DNA of 60,000 nucleotides from Adiantum capillus-veneris (taxonomy: Eukaryota; Streptophyta; Polypodiopsida; Polypodiales; Pteridaceae), in assembly GCA_014529385.2 (NCBI GenBank), contig CM043943.1, positions 99,758,355 to 99,818,354 on the forward strand, written 5' to 3'. How positions within the stretch are numbered: the stretch's first letter is position 1; each line of letters starts with the position of its first letter. The position numbers and the translations under genes were made by a program. Below are positions 13,094 to 24,072 of this stretch, piece after piece. The notes under the pieces are model-generated. The model did no database searches and was not told the DNA's origin. It saw nothing but the letters and a program-made list of their open reading frames with translations.

Positions 13094-13320
13094 TTTTATG
13101 GGTTGAAAGCTGTTTTTTAATAGCCACTTAATAACTATCTCATTAGCTATTAGCACCTTTGAAATTTTTGGATTCATAAAATACTAAAAAAAACACCAAA
13201 GCTCGTACGTGCGAGAGAGGTCCCAGAAGCTCGTACTTGCGTGGGTGTTGAGCACATGCAGAACACTGAGCATATTCAGTTTCATTTTGCTCCATGATGC
13301 ATATCCATGGACATAGATAT

Positions 13321-13322
<2 letters not shown>

Positions 13323-13387
<65 letters not shown>
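13323..13387 (+). repeat. (AC)n microsatellite
   Basis: About 32 uninterrupted AC dinucleotides. Cys-Val or Thr-His reading frames across it are artefacts. Confidence 0.97.
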
Positions 13388-13392
<5 letters not shown>

Positions 13393-13445
13393 CTACACAC
13401 AGAGAGTCTTGTTTTAGCATTAGGATTTGTTATTGGTGCAAAAAT

Positions 13446-14790
13446 CCACCAGCAAAGACATCTAGTGGAGATACAATGCAGTCAAAGAAGACATTTTGTG
13501 GAGATACAATGCAGTCAACAGGATTCACAGTCGACTCTATTTGTTGGGGAGAATCCCCAGCAAAGTCTTCTTGTAGCCCCTTCAAGAATTCACAGCTACC
13601 AGTAATGTTAAAAAGTAGTACTTGTGACGTTGCTGCGGGATGCTCCACAAGTCCAAAAGATGGTCTTCAAAGCAAAGGTGAGGTCCGAGATTTTCTTGCT
13701 AAGTTTCAAGTTGTGTACCTCTCCAGCCATGCTATGGCTACATGTTGTTGGCAAAGTATTACACAGTTTTAGGTGGTGTATGACTGTTGTTAGCCAATTT
13801 ATATTATGCTATTACCCAGCTTCTAGATAGCTATTAAGTAGCTTTGAAGGTACTTCTAGTTTAATCACATCTTCCATTGCAGCTCCAGGGATCTCTGAGA
13901 CACCCGATGATGTTCCAGAGGCAACAATTGGAGACATAGAGGACAAGGTAAAATAGGGAAATCTTGCAAGAGGTGGCAAGCATGGGCAAAGTATGTCTAG
14001 GAGGTTGACAAGAAGGTCTGTAATTGTACACGGAGCTGACGATGAAGATACAAATAGCGATACATTGATGCAGAAATGTATGCCTTAGTAAATTTAGTGT
14101 CAGCCCACTTATACGTGGTTGAGTTTTTTTGTCTTTTGGAGCACTTACTGATGGCATAGCAACATGTAGAATCTCCTGTCAATGAAGATTGTGGAGACAC
14201 TCTGGAGAACATGTTGGCAGAAGCTAAAAGAAAGAGGCAAGGGTCAGCAAAGTAGAAATCCAAGAAGATGAAGAAAACTCTGTTCAACAAAACTCCTCCA
14301 GATGTTAGGAGTGGTGGTGGTGAAATCGCTTGCCCAGATGTTGAAATAGAAAGGCATGCAAAGGATGCTGGCAAAGACCCTACTCTGCCTCGGGTAATTG
14401 ACCTAACAATGGTTGGTGCTGAAGGCCCTGCTCCTGATATAGTTGCTGATGCAAGCCTAAAAAGTGAAGTCCATGTTCATTGTGTGAGCATTGATGGTAC
14501 TGTGCCTGCTCCTGATATAGTTGCTGTTGCAAGCCTAAACAGTGAAGTCCCTGCTCATTGTGTGAGCATTGATGGTAGTGTTGATGGCAGTGTGCCTGCT
14601 CCACAACAAGTTCATCAAGCAAGCTCGTTGGCTGATCACCCTAATACCACCAGCCAAGATCATGGTGCTGGTCTATTGTTCCCTGATGCATCTTTGCAAA
14701 ATTTTCTATTTCAAGGAAATAATATGAATGCTATTCCAAACCGTTTTTGCAAATATTTTGTTGTTTTTCCTCGCAATTAGTCACCTTATG
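13446..14790 (+). repeat. Internal direct duplication, copy A
   Basis: This segment is repeated at 15007-16300 in the same orientation with high similarity, including intron-like parts: CACCAGCAAAGACATCT, GTAGTACTTGTGACGTTGC, GGTGAGGTCCGAGA, CAAGAGGTGGCAAGCATGGG and CCAAGATCATGGTGCTGG occur in both. Copy A has an extra 30-base tandem doubling near 13457-13515. Confidence 0.9.
13476..14780 (+). CDS. Hypothetical multi-exon gene in transposon, copy A (uncertain)
   Basis: Three coding-looking segments are visible. Segment 1 (about 13476-13675) includes CWGESPAKSSC and SSTCDVAAGCSTSPKDGL and ends at a donor-like AAAG|GTGAGG. Segment 2 (about 13882-13948) sits between TTGCAG and AAG|GTAAAA and reads PGISETPDDVPEATIGD. 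Segment 3 runs to 14780 with its longest frame from 14268; it contains ENMLAEAKRK, a TAG stop shortly after it, and a tandem peptide repeat of about 26 residues built on PAPDIVADASLNSEVPAHCV. The exon joins are not all in phase as I read them. No domain is recognised; the composition is Asp/Ser/Ala/Pro rich, suggesting a disordered acidic protein. It may be transposon accessory cargo. Confidence 0.4.
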
Positions 14791-15006
14791 TAGACAGTCT
14801 TGTGTATGCAGTTATTAATAACGAATTAAATTTTCTCGTTCACTATGCAGCAAGTATTTCTAGTTGTTAACAACCAAAAACTGTCCAATAATGTGTTGAA
14901 AAGTTTGACTTTGTTTCCAAAAGGTAGACTTCCTTTTTTGATTGTTGCTTGGCATCTTTTTGTAACAGCAGGCAGCTGATTGTGTTCTAACCACATGTAT
15001 GTTCAC

Positions 15007-16204
15007 ACCAGCAAAGACATCTGGTGGAGATACAATGCATTCAGTAGGATTCACAGTCGGCTCTGATTGTTGGGGAGAATCACCAGCAAAGTCTTCTTGC
15101 AACCCCTTCAAGAATTCACAGCTACCAGTAATGTTAAAAAGTAGTACTTGTGACGTTGCTGCAGGCTGCTCCACAAGTCCAAAAGATGGTCTTATAGCAA
15201 AGGTGAGGTCCGAGAGTTTCTTGCTAAGTTTCAAGTTGTTTACCTCTCCAGCCATGCTATGGCTACATGTTGTTGGCAAAGTATTACACAGTTTTAGGTG
15301 GTGCATGACAGCTGTTAGCCAGTTAATATTATGTTATTAACGAGCTTCTAGATAGCTATCAAGTAGCTTTGAAGGTACTTCTAGTTTAATCACATCTTCC
15401 ATTGCAGCTCGAGGGATCTCTGAGACACCTGATGATGTTCCAGAGGCAACAATTGGAGACATAGAGGACAAGGTAAAATAGGGAAATCTTGCAAGAGGTG
15501 GCAAGCATGGGCAAAGTATGTCTAGGAGGTTGACAAGAAGGTCTGTAATTGCACATGGAGCTGATGATGAAGATACAAATAGCGATACATTGATGCATAA
15601 ATGTATGCCTTAGTAAATTTAGTGTCAGCCCACTTACACGTGGTTGAGTTTTTTTGTCTTTTTGGAGCACTTACTGATGGCATAGCAACATGTAGAATCT
15701 CCTGTCAATGAAGATTGTGGAGACACTCTAGAGAACATGTTGGCAGAAGCTAAAAGAAAGACGCAAGGGTCAGCAAAGCAGAAAACTCTGTTCAGCAAAA
15801 CTCCTCCAGATGTTAGGAGTGGTGGTGAAATCGCTTGCCCAGATGTTGAAATAGAAAGGCATGCAAAGGATGCTGGCGAAGACCCTACTCTGCCTCTGGT
15901 AATTGACCTAACAATGGTTGGTGATGAAAGCCCTGCTCCTGATACATTTTCTGATGCAAGCCTAAACAGTGAAGTCTCTATTTGTCGTGTGAGCATTGAT
16001 GGTACCATGCCTGCTCCTAATATAGCTGCTGATGCAAGCCTAAACAGTGAAGTCCCTGCTCATCGTGTGAGCGTTGATGGTAGTGTTGATGGCAGTGTGC
16101 CTGCTCCACAACAAGTTCATCAAGCAAGCCCGTTGGCTGATCACCGTAATACCACCAGCCAAGATCATGGTGCTGGGCTATCGTCCCTTGATGCATCTTT
16201 GTAA
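15007..16204 (+). CDS. Hypothetical multi-exon gene in transposon, copy B (uncertain)
   Basis: It has the same exon-like segments as copy A: a first segment ending in AAAG|GTGAGG near 15201, a PGISETPDDVPE-type segment near 15408-15475, and a terminal frame at 15737-16204 of 155 codons. Here LAEAKRKTQGSAKQKT reads through where copy A has a stop, so copy B is the better preserved of the two. The 26-residue repeat (PAPDTFSDASLNSEV, PAPNIAADASLNSEV) occurs twice, followed by a PAPQQVHQAS tail. The function is unknown; I infer only that both copies travel with the transposon. Confidence 0.4.
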
Positions 16205-16300
16205 ACTTTTCTGTTTCAAGGACATAATATGAATGCTATTCCAAGCTGTTTTTGCAAATATTTTGTTGTTTTTCCTTGCAATTAGTCAACTTATGTATAC
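15007..16300 (+). repeat. Internal direct duplication, copy B
   Basis: Second copy of 13446-14790, same orientation, separated by about 215 bases. Differences include a few substitutions and small deletions (for example the AAATCCAAGAAGATG stretch of copy A is absent). Confidence 0.9.
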
Positions 16301-16432
16301 AGTCTTGTGTATGTAGTAATTCATAAGGAATTAATCTTGATGCTAGTAGTATGTCCACCGTTAGAAACGAAGCCCAAGTCAAGGCCATAAAAACTCATGA
16401 TAGATCACCCGTTTAAAAGGTGGAGATGATAC

Positions 16433-17432
16433 ATGGCGCTCAAGTGGATGTACCACATCAGGTTGGAACATGTGTATGCATCCAACTCATGTTCATGGGC
16501 TTTCCCAAATTGCAATGATTTGAGCAGGATGCTTGCATCAGCTGAGGAGGACTATCATGTTGTCCCAGAAAGTGTGCAGAATGATCCTGGGGCTCTTATT
16601 TTGGATATAAATGGTCTTTTGATTCATAAAGTGGATTTGGAAGAAGATATGTTTTTCCCTACATGGAATCTACAATATGACCAGGTGTACTGGAGGAGAG
16701 GCCAAGAAGGATATACTTCCTTGTGCGGCCCGATGCAAGGCAGTTCTTATTGTGGGTAGCAACTCATTTCAATGTCTTCATTTGGAGAGCAGTCATGGAA
16801 CATAATGTTGTAAAGTGATTTCGTGAATGCTTTCCAGGTTTACGAGGACTCGTAGCAGGGTTCATTGCACGGACTTCCTGTGATGTGCTTCATAATCACA
16901 AAATCAAGGGCAAAAAACCCATTTTCTTCAAGCACCTCAATGATTTCTGGAACAGGTGTAATGGTCAATTTGGTCAACACAATACGCACTGGTTGATGAT
17001 AGTTTGTACAAGTGTACGTTTAATTGTTCTGGCAATTGCTGCATTGTGCCAGCGTTTGGCTCGCCTAACGATACAACACGAAGGCCATTCCTTACACATA
17101 AGCTTGCCCCATGGCTGTACAAGTACCTGAAGGCAGGGGATAGAATGCAGTTTGTTACCGAAGGAGGAGATGTGTTTGGCACCTGGGGTAGTGAAGAGGA
17201 CTTGATTGTTAAGGATTTTATAGAGTTGCATGGATAGAGAAGCCTAGAGTGCTGCCATCGTGTTAGATGTGGCAGAATTGAACAGAAAACCTATGAGGAG
17301 ATTCAGCGGGAGGCATCGGACAAAGTGGGAGATTGCCCAGAGAAAAACGAGGCCTACAAGGTGGTGTGGGACCCTACTCTTCATAAACGGCCTGGACAGA
17401 CACGCTTGGGCACATTGGTGGATTGCCTCTGA
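16433..17432 (+). pseudogene. FCP1/NIF-type phosphatase-like pseudogene inside transposon
   Basis: The NIF (FCP1-like, HAD superfamily) phosphatase core can be followed across three frames. GALILDINGLLIHK is the acyl-phosphate loop, with the first Asp kept and Asn at the second position, a variant seen in plant NIF-like proteins. RPDARQFLLWVATHFNVFIW is the usual RPG..FL...FEV.IW region. KPIFFKHLNDFWNR, then SLYKCTFN, then a FLTHKLAPWLYKYLKAGD tail follow. These proteins dephosphorylate Ser/Thr phosphoproteins such as the RNA polymerase II tail. The start ATGGCGCTCAAG at 16433 is followed by 108 open codons. A frame change near 16700-16730, another near 16990, and a TAG at 17235-17237 break it; after that stop the same frame stays open to 17432 (QKTYEEIQREASDK...). 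Codon use and GC exceed the surrounding array. It looks like a captured host gene copy. Confidence 0.7.
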
Positions 17433-17937
17433 TGTTTGGACAACCTGCTTTTTGTAACAGCTAGTGGATGTAGCTTCTGTGCAGATTTAGAGAATCCCCT
17501 CTAGTCATCCTATTTGTAACACCATACTTTTTGATGGTTCTTGCTCATTGCAAAAATCTGTAATATAATTCATCGCTCAAAGCGACCATGTACTGTTTTT
17601 TTCCTGAGAAGGTTATTAAGTTCCACTCTTATGTTGAGTACATTATACAAAATCTGGCTTTATGCGACATTGCACTGTTTACTTTCGTACGAAGCTTATT
17701 AAGTTCCGGTCTTAAGTTCGAGTACATAAACATCATCTGTTTAGGATTTGCTCAATTTCTATGTTTTGGTGTCATGAGAGTTGTATTCATAGAAATAGGA
17801 CAAATTACTTGTAGATTTGGCAGCGAATGGTAAAAATTTGTACCTATTAACCCTGCATAACTAACTAGTACCGCATATAGACCATATGAATAGAATGACA
17901 AGACTTGTTTGCTCATATAAAAACCAAACGACTAAAA
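17433..17937. other. Intergenic spacer in the 11-kb transposon
   Basis: It lies between the converging phosphatase-like pseudogene (plus) and transposase gene (minus). It contains an 81-codon frame at 17588-17833 with no recognisable features. Nothing else is supported. Confidence 0.5.
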
Positions 17938-19783
17938 TTACATCTCCCATGGCATGCTGTTGTATACAGATTCAAAGACCTCTGATGAGATCGTATACAA
18001 TCCCCTAGCACCCTGGACTACTGTCAGTGGGATTTTTATACACCTGACAAGATGGGAGTACATGAAGATTGTGTTTCTGCCCAAAAGCTTGTTACAATAA
18101 TCATGAACCTGCTTATAATAGAGGCCTTTCAAAATGTGCAACCCTACTTCAAACACACTGCCCCAAATATTGACGTCGTGTGCTTTGAGATTCTCCAATG
18201 TGCTTGTGCACTTGATCAAGTAAAAGTTGACACCTTCTTCGTTCCCCTCCTCAGCATTGACAACCAAGTTGTCACCTACCTGAATCGCATCACTCAATGC
18301 TTCATAGTGCCCTTCATAGATAGGCTCCTCACATTCGTCATCACTATTTCCACCATCACTTTGAGCGATTTTGTGGAAACTCCAGCTAGACATGTGTGTT
18401 TTGTTGTTGCAATTCTTCCACTGGTTGTGCATGCATGCACTACAATAGCAAGATAGCTGCATGTGTGCGATGGAGGAGCCATCTTGTTTTGAGTAGCCCC
18501 GAATAGAATGTATGGAGCGTGCATTAGGGATAGCTTCACAATCCCATCTATTCTACCGGGACACTTATCCAAGCTTGACCTCCCAAAACACAGGCTCTAC
18601 CTGCCTATGCTTGGAAGGGTAGTGAGCAATGGACCCATCGGACAAATGCTGGCGAAGAAATCACACAACATCAACTGCACATTTGAGCGTAGCTCCATTT
18701 CTCTTTAGTTGCTCGTGTGTAAGTGCCCTTTTCACAACTGCTCCTGCCCCATCATGTTCTCCTTTCCCGTTGCCACTTCCAAAGAAGTTCCACACCATCA
18801 CTTTCCCTGTCAAAGCAGCATATCTACCAACAAAATAGAAAGGCCTTTTTGCCTTGAACTGCGATGCTGCCCCATCTGACCAAACCCAATGCTGGCTAAC
18901 ATCCAAGTCTCTATCTTTTATCCATTGCCAATGTAGCATAAAGCAGTGTTGGACAACAAAGTGTCGTGATTTTTATCATCAGTAATGAGAAAGTGCAAAG
19001 TATTTTTTATCTCAGGTCCAACACGATAGTAGGTAATGTGTACAAAAATGGTGACCTGAATGGAATACCAATGCATCGACTGGATCTCATTCTGCTCCTT
19101 GAATGAATAATTCTCAGCAAAATCCACCAGAGATACAACAACATCTTCAGGAAAATACATGATGCACGCTTTGAACTGTTCAGCCTGCCCCACCATCGAT
19201 ACATGAAGTCATGTTTGATGAAAAATTGGAGATCTTTTTTGAATACCTGTAGCAAATCAGCAGTGATCATCTCCTCGCATAGAAGTTCCTTCCTTTTTTT
19301 CTTCTTTCCACCTTCACATTTGCCTGTTTCCACATCCTTAAATACTTTGACTTTGATGGTTCTTGCATCCTTTAGCAGCTTCTGTGGAGAGCATACAAAT
19401 TTCTCTTCCCCACATTTTGTACATTGACCCATGTGGCATTTTAGACCATGGTGGGTACAGCCAGCTTGCTTGGGACACAATAGAGAATCTATAAGCTTTG
19501 AAATGCTCTTCACACTGTAATTTTTAGCAATACATGTTCCTGCAAGTGATGAATCATTGCACACAACGCATGCACATTTGCACAACCCACCATGCATACC
19601 AAGTGCTTGACTATGCATATGATTCACAGCCTCCTTCAAATATGATATTTTCACATGGTAAATACAACAACATGTCAGCCTATCCTTTAGCTTTCGCACA
19701 AAGTAGGGCTTCTCTGATTCAAAAGCACGTAGCTGGATTGCTACATCCGGATTGGCATCCTTGAAACGTTGGTAGAGCTCAGC

Positions 19784-22084
19784 CTGCATTCCACAAGAAG
19801 AAAGCTTGAATGATGAAGAAATCATGTGTCAAAGCTACCCATTAGGTATCAATAGCTATCAATAGTAAGTTATAGCTATTAATAGCTATCAAAAGCTATG
19901 AAATAAAAATCACTAGCTATCATTATGTATCAAATACCCATAAAGTAGAAATCACTAGCTATAAATAGCTATCAAAAGCTATCAAACAGCTACTAGTAGA
20001 TTTCGTATACAATCACTAACTATAAATTACCTTTCACCTAAAGCAAACACCTGATCATTCACTATCAATAGCTATCAGAGAGCTACCAATAGCTATCAAA
20101 TGGCAGTTATCAAAATCAATAGCTATAACTATGAAATATCTAAGAACCGCTATCAATAGTTGAGAGGTAGCTATCACCAGCTACAAACAGCTATTAAAGA
20201 TCTGTCAATAGCTATCTACTTCACCTACCAATAGAAACCACATAGAAATCACTAAACACTAGCTATGAAATAGCAATCACCAGCTATGAAAAACTATTAT
20301 AGTTATCAAAGAGCTATTATTAGCTATCGAGTAGCAATCACTAGCGATAAAGTAGCCTTGGCTATGAAATAGCAAACACTAGCTATGAGATATCTATCAA
20401 AAAGCTATCAATAGCTATAAAAGAAGCACTATCTATGAATAGCTGCCAATAGCTAGCTATCAATAGCTATCCAATAGCAGTCAATAGCGATGAAACAACC
20501 ACTAGCTGGGAAAAGCTATCAAATAGCAGTTACCAAAGAGCTACCAAAGAGCTATTAATAGCTATCAAATAGTAGTTATGAACATCAATAGCTATCTAAC
20601 ATCAATTACTATCTATAAAATAGCTATCAAATAGTAAACACTAGCTATGAAATAGATATCATTAGCTATTATAGTTATCAAAGAGTTGTTCTAGTACCTA
20701 TCGTGTAGCAATCACTAGCTATGGAATAGCTTTGGCTATGAAATAGCAGCAAACACTAGCTGTGAGATATCTATCAAATAGCTATCAATAGCCATGAAAC
20801 AAGAAGCACTAGCTATCAATAGCTATCAAACAGCAATCACTAGCTATGAAATAGCTTTAACTAAAGAAAATACTTGATTATTAGCTATTGATAGCGATCA
20901 CTAGCTATAAAATGGCAATCATCGGCTATGAAATATCTATTATTTAGCTATCAAATACCAATAAATGGCTATAAATAGAAATTGCTAGCTATGAATAGCT
21001 ATCGGTAGCTATCAAAGAGCTACCAATAGATATCAAATAGCAATTACTACATATAAAATATCTTTCAAATAGCAAACACTAGCTATGAAATACCTCATCC
21101 TAAAGAAAATACTTGATTATTAGCTATCAATAGTCATCACTAGCCATAGAATGTCATTGAGTAGCTATAAAATATCTTGATTACCTATTAAAAAGTAAAT
21201 TTTGGCTATGAAATAGCAATCACAAGCCATGAACAGCTATCAAAGAGCTATCAAGAGATATTTTATAGAAATCACTAGCCATGAATAGCTATCAAATAGC
21301 TCTAACTAGCTATGAAATACCTTATCCTAAAGAAAATATTTGATTATTAGCTATCAATAGTCATCACTAGCCATAGAATGTCATTGACTAGCTATAAAAT
21401 ATCTTGATTACCTATTAAAAAGTAAATTTTAGCTATGGAATAGCAATCACAAGCCATGAACAGCTATCAAAGAGCTATCAAGAGATATTTTATAGAAATC
21501 ACTAGCTATAAAATAGTTTCACCTAAGGAAAATACCTGATCGATAGCTATTACACAACTGCTAATAACAGAATAGTTATTAGTATCTATCACTATCAACA
21601 ACTAAGTAATTACAAAAAATTATTGGCTATCAATATCAATATCAATCAGATAGCCTGGCAGAAGTTATGTAACAACACATAGCTACCCGTCAAACTTTGA
21701 CGGCCATCAACTGGCCAATATAGTGAACAACTACGACATATATATGACTAGTTATAATATGGTACAACATAGCTAGTGGGTGGCTATGAAGTAAACTGCA
21801 TTTGATAGCTATTAGTGTGGCAAGAGTTACCTACAAAACACGGATAGCTACCAGCCAAAATTTGGCAGCTATTAACTAGCCATTGCCAAAGAATAACTAT
21901 AACGAACAACCATGAAACACATAATTGGCAGCAAAACAGATAGATAATGGTCAATAATTGGCAGCTCAACCCTAGCAATAGTTATGTAAGTAATTCAAAT
22001 AGCCGTGCAGTCGAAAGCTTCTACCCGGCAAGAGTATCTAACAAATACAAAAAGCCACTACATGGCATACACTTTCTTCCGTAC
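19784..22084 (-). other. 2.3-kb intron of the transposase gene
   Basis: Donor CAG|GTACGG at 22084 and acceptor TGGAATGCAG at 19784; both flanking codons are whole (phase 0) and the protein reads on naturally from FEVSQ to AELYQRF. The intron is almost filled by the AGCTAT-type repeat described separately. Confidence 0.75.
19840..21990. repeat. AGCTAT-rich interspersed hexamer array
   Basis: About 2.1 kb in which AGCTAT or its complement ATAGCT recurs every 10-25 bases (my estimate is roughly one hundred copies), joined into phrases such as TAGCTATCAATAGCTATC and CACTAGCTATGAAATAGC. Some longer blocks are themselves duplicated (about 21100-21250 against 21320-21500). The core TAGCTA is self-complementary. 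Single copies of the motif also occur near the left end of the same transposon (13125, 13826, 15352) and in the hairpin loop at the right end. Confidence 0.95.
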
Positions 22085-22856
22085 CTGTGATACTTCAAAT
22101 AAATGGATGGGATGTTCGATATACTCCTTCCGACCAATTCTCTTTTGACATATGTCTTTTTTGTTGGGGGATACACGAGTCTCAAGCATCCAAAAGTTGA
22201 CTATTAGCTCCTTTACCTCTTCAGGTATGCGACTTTTTTGAAGACTCTGATGACATGTGGAAAATGACAAAGTGGTCTTCTCAGTTTGTTGGAGTAGCAG
22301 ATTCTTGGCTCCATACAAGTTCCTTATATGAATAGAAAGTAGCTTGGAGACAAAATTAACATTAAAGCCTTGTGCCTCCTCTGGGTTTTTTGAGTTCAGG
22401 AGCATCATCATGGTAGACCTCTTGAGAAACATCTTATCTTCAGTTTGCGGCCTCTTCAAGTCTTGAAGTGTGTTCCAAATATTTCCTATCAGTGTATCTG
22501 CAAAACAAGGTGTTGATGCTTTGTCGACGTTCTGGGTGCTCAATCATCCGATTGAAGATGTCTTTCTTGGTGTCCATGTCCATTCCACTTGTGCTTTGAA
22601 GTACATATCGTGCAATCCCTTTCTCTATCTTTGCTCTTTTTTCATTCTCGACAATTTTTGCACAGCCCTGTGCCTTTTTAAGTCTTCTATTCCTTCGGTT
22701 GCTTCATTCCCTTCTCTTTCAACAACCAAACCTACATCTACTCTTCTCTTAAATCGGGCTCTTTGTTCTCTCTTGCGGAAAGCTTCATATTCCCCGATCA
22801 CCATTGCCTGCTTCAAGTCCTGGAATGAACCAACCATAAAAAACATAACACAGTGA

Positions 22857-23832
<976 letters not shown>

Positions 23833-24041
23833 TTGAGAGCAATGTTCCATAGCTGCGAGAACATAGACATTGCAGAGTGCGGGATGGTTCAAAAAATTTA
23901 CTTGCCATAATGAAATTGTTCTTCGTAAGTCTGACAACATTTTAAAAAATAGTAGTCCCAAAAAATAGATTTTAATGTTTCACAGGATGAGAATTACTAG
24001 CTCCCTCACTCTCCTAAAAGTGATGTCCCGGACACAGCTAT

Positions 24042-24068
24042 TGTGTCCACCCACTCATGCTTCCACCC
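24042..24068 (-). repeat. Right TIR of the 11-kb transposon
   Basis: The reverse complement reads GGGTGGAAGCATGAGTGGG followed by TGGACAC. A hairpin (GGACACA, loop GCTAT, TGTGTCC; 24030-24048) overlaps its inner edge. Confidence 0.8.
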
Positions 24069-24072
24069 TGAG

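Larger units (their letters stand above)
17938..22846 (-). pseudogene. DDE-type transposase gene of the 11-kb transposon (decayed)
   Basis: The minus-strand gene has two main coding blocks. The N-terminal block (22846 to 22085) ends RVSPNKKDICQKRIGRKEY...FEVSQ at a donor CAG|GTACGG. A 2,301-base intron follows, with a clean acceptor (TTTCTTCTTGTGGAATGCAG, 19784). The C-terminal block starts AELYQRFKDANPD in the same phase. It carries FESEKPYFVRKLKDR, a Cys/His-rich segment (CCCIYHV, CKCACVVCN, CHMGQCTKCGE), VSLVDFAENYSFKEQNEIQ (candidate first Asp), VWSDGAASQFKAK (second Asp), GSGNGKGEHDGAGAVVK (candidate acidic site), a CYCSACMHNQWKNC finger and a C-terminal domain ending at the TAA at 17938. 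Frameshifts near 19190 and 18963, another between 22625 and 22545, and in-frame stops between 18661 and about 18560 make it inactive. Uncharacterised proteins with the same motif order occur, to my recollection, in cnidarians and oomycetes; I cannot name the superfamily. Confidence 0.75.

Noticed and set aside
13143-13605. Open frames with long Cys-Val or Thr-His runs
   Set aside because: They are translations of the (AC)n microsatellite at 13323-13387.
19840-21990. CRISPR-like or clustered spaced repeat array
   Set aside because: The repeat is a 6-base motif on both strands with irregular 4-20-base spacing; there are no constant-length repeats or spacers, and it lies in a eukaryotic intron.
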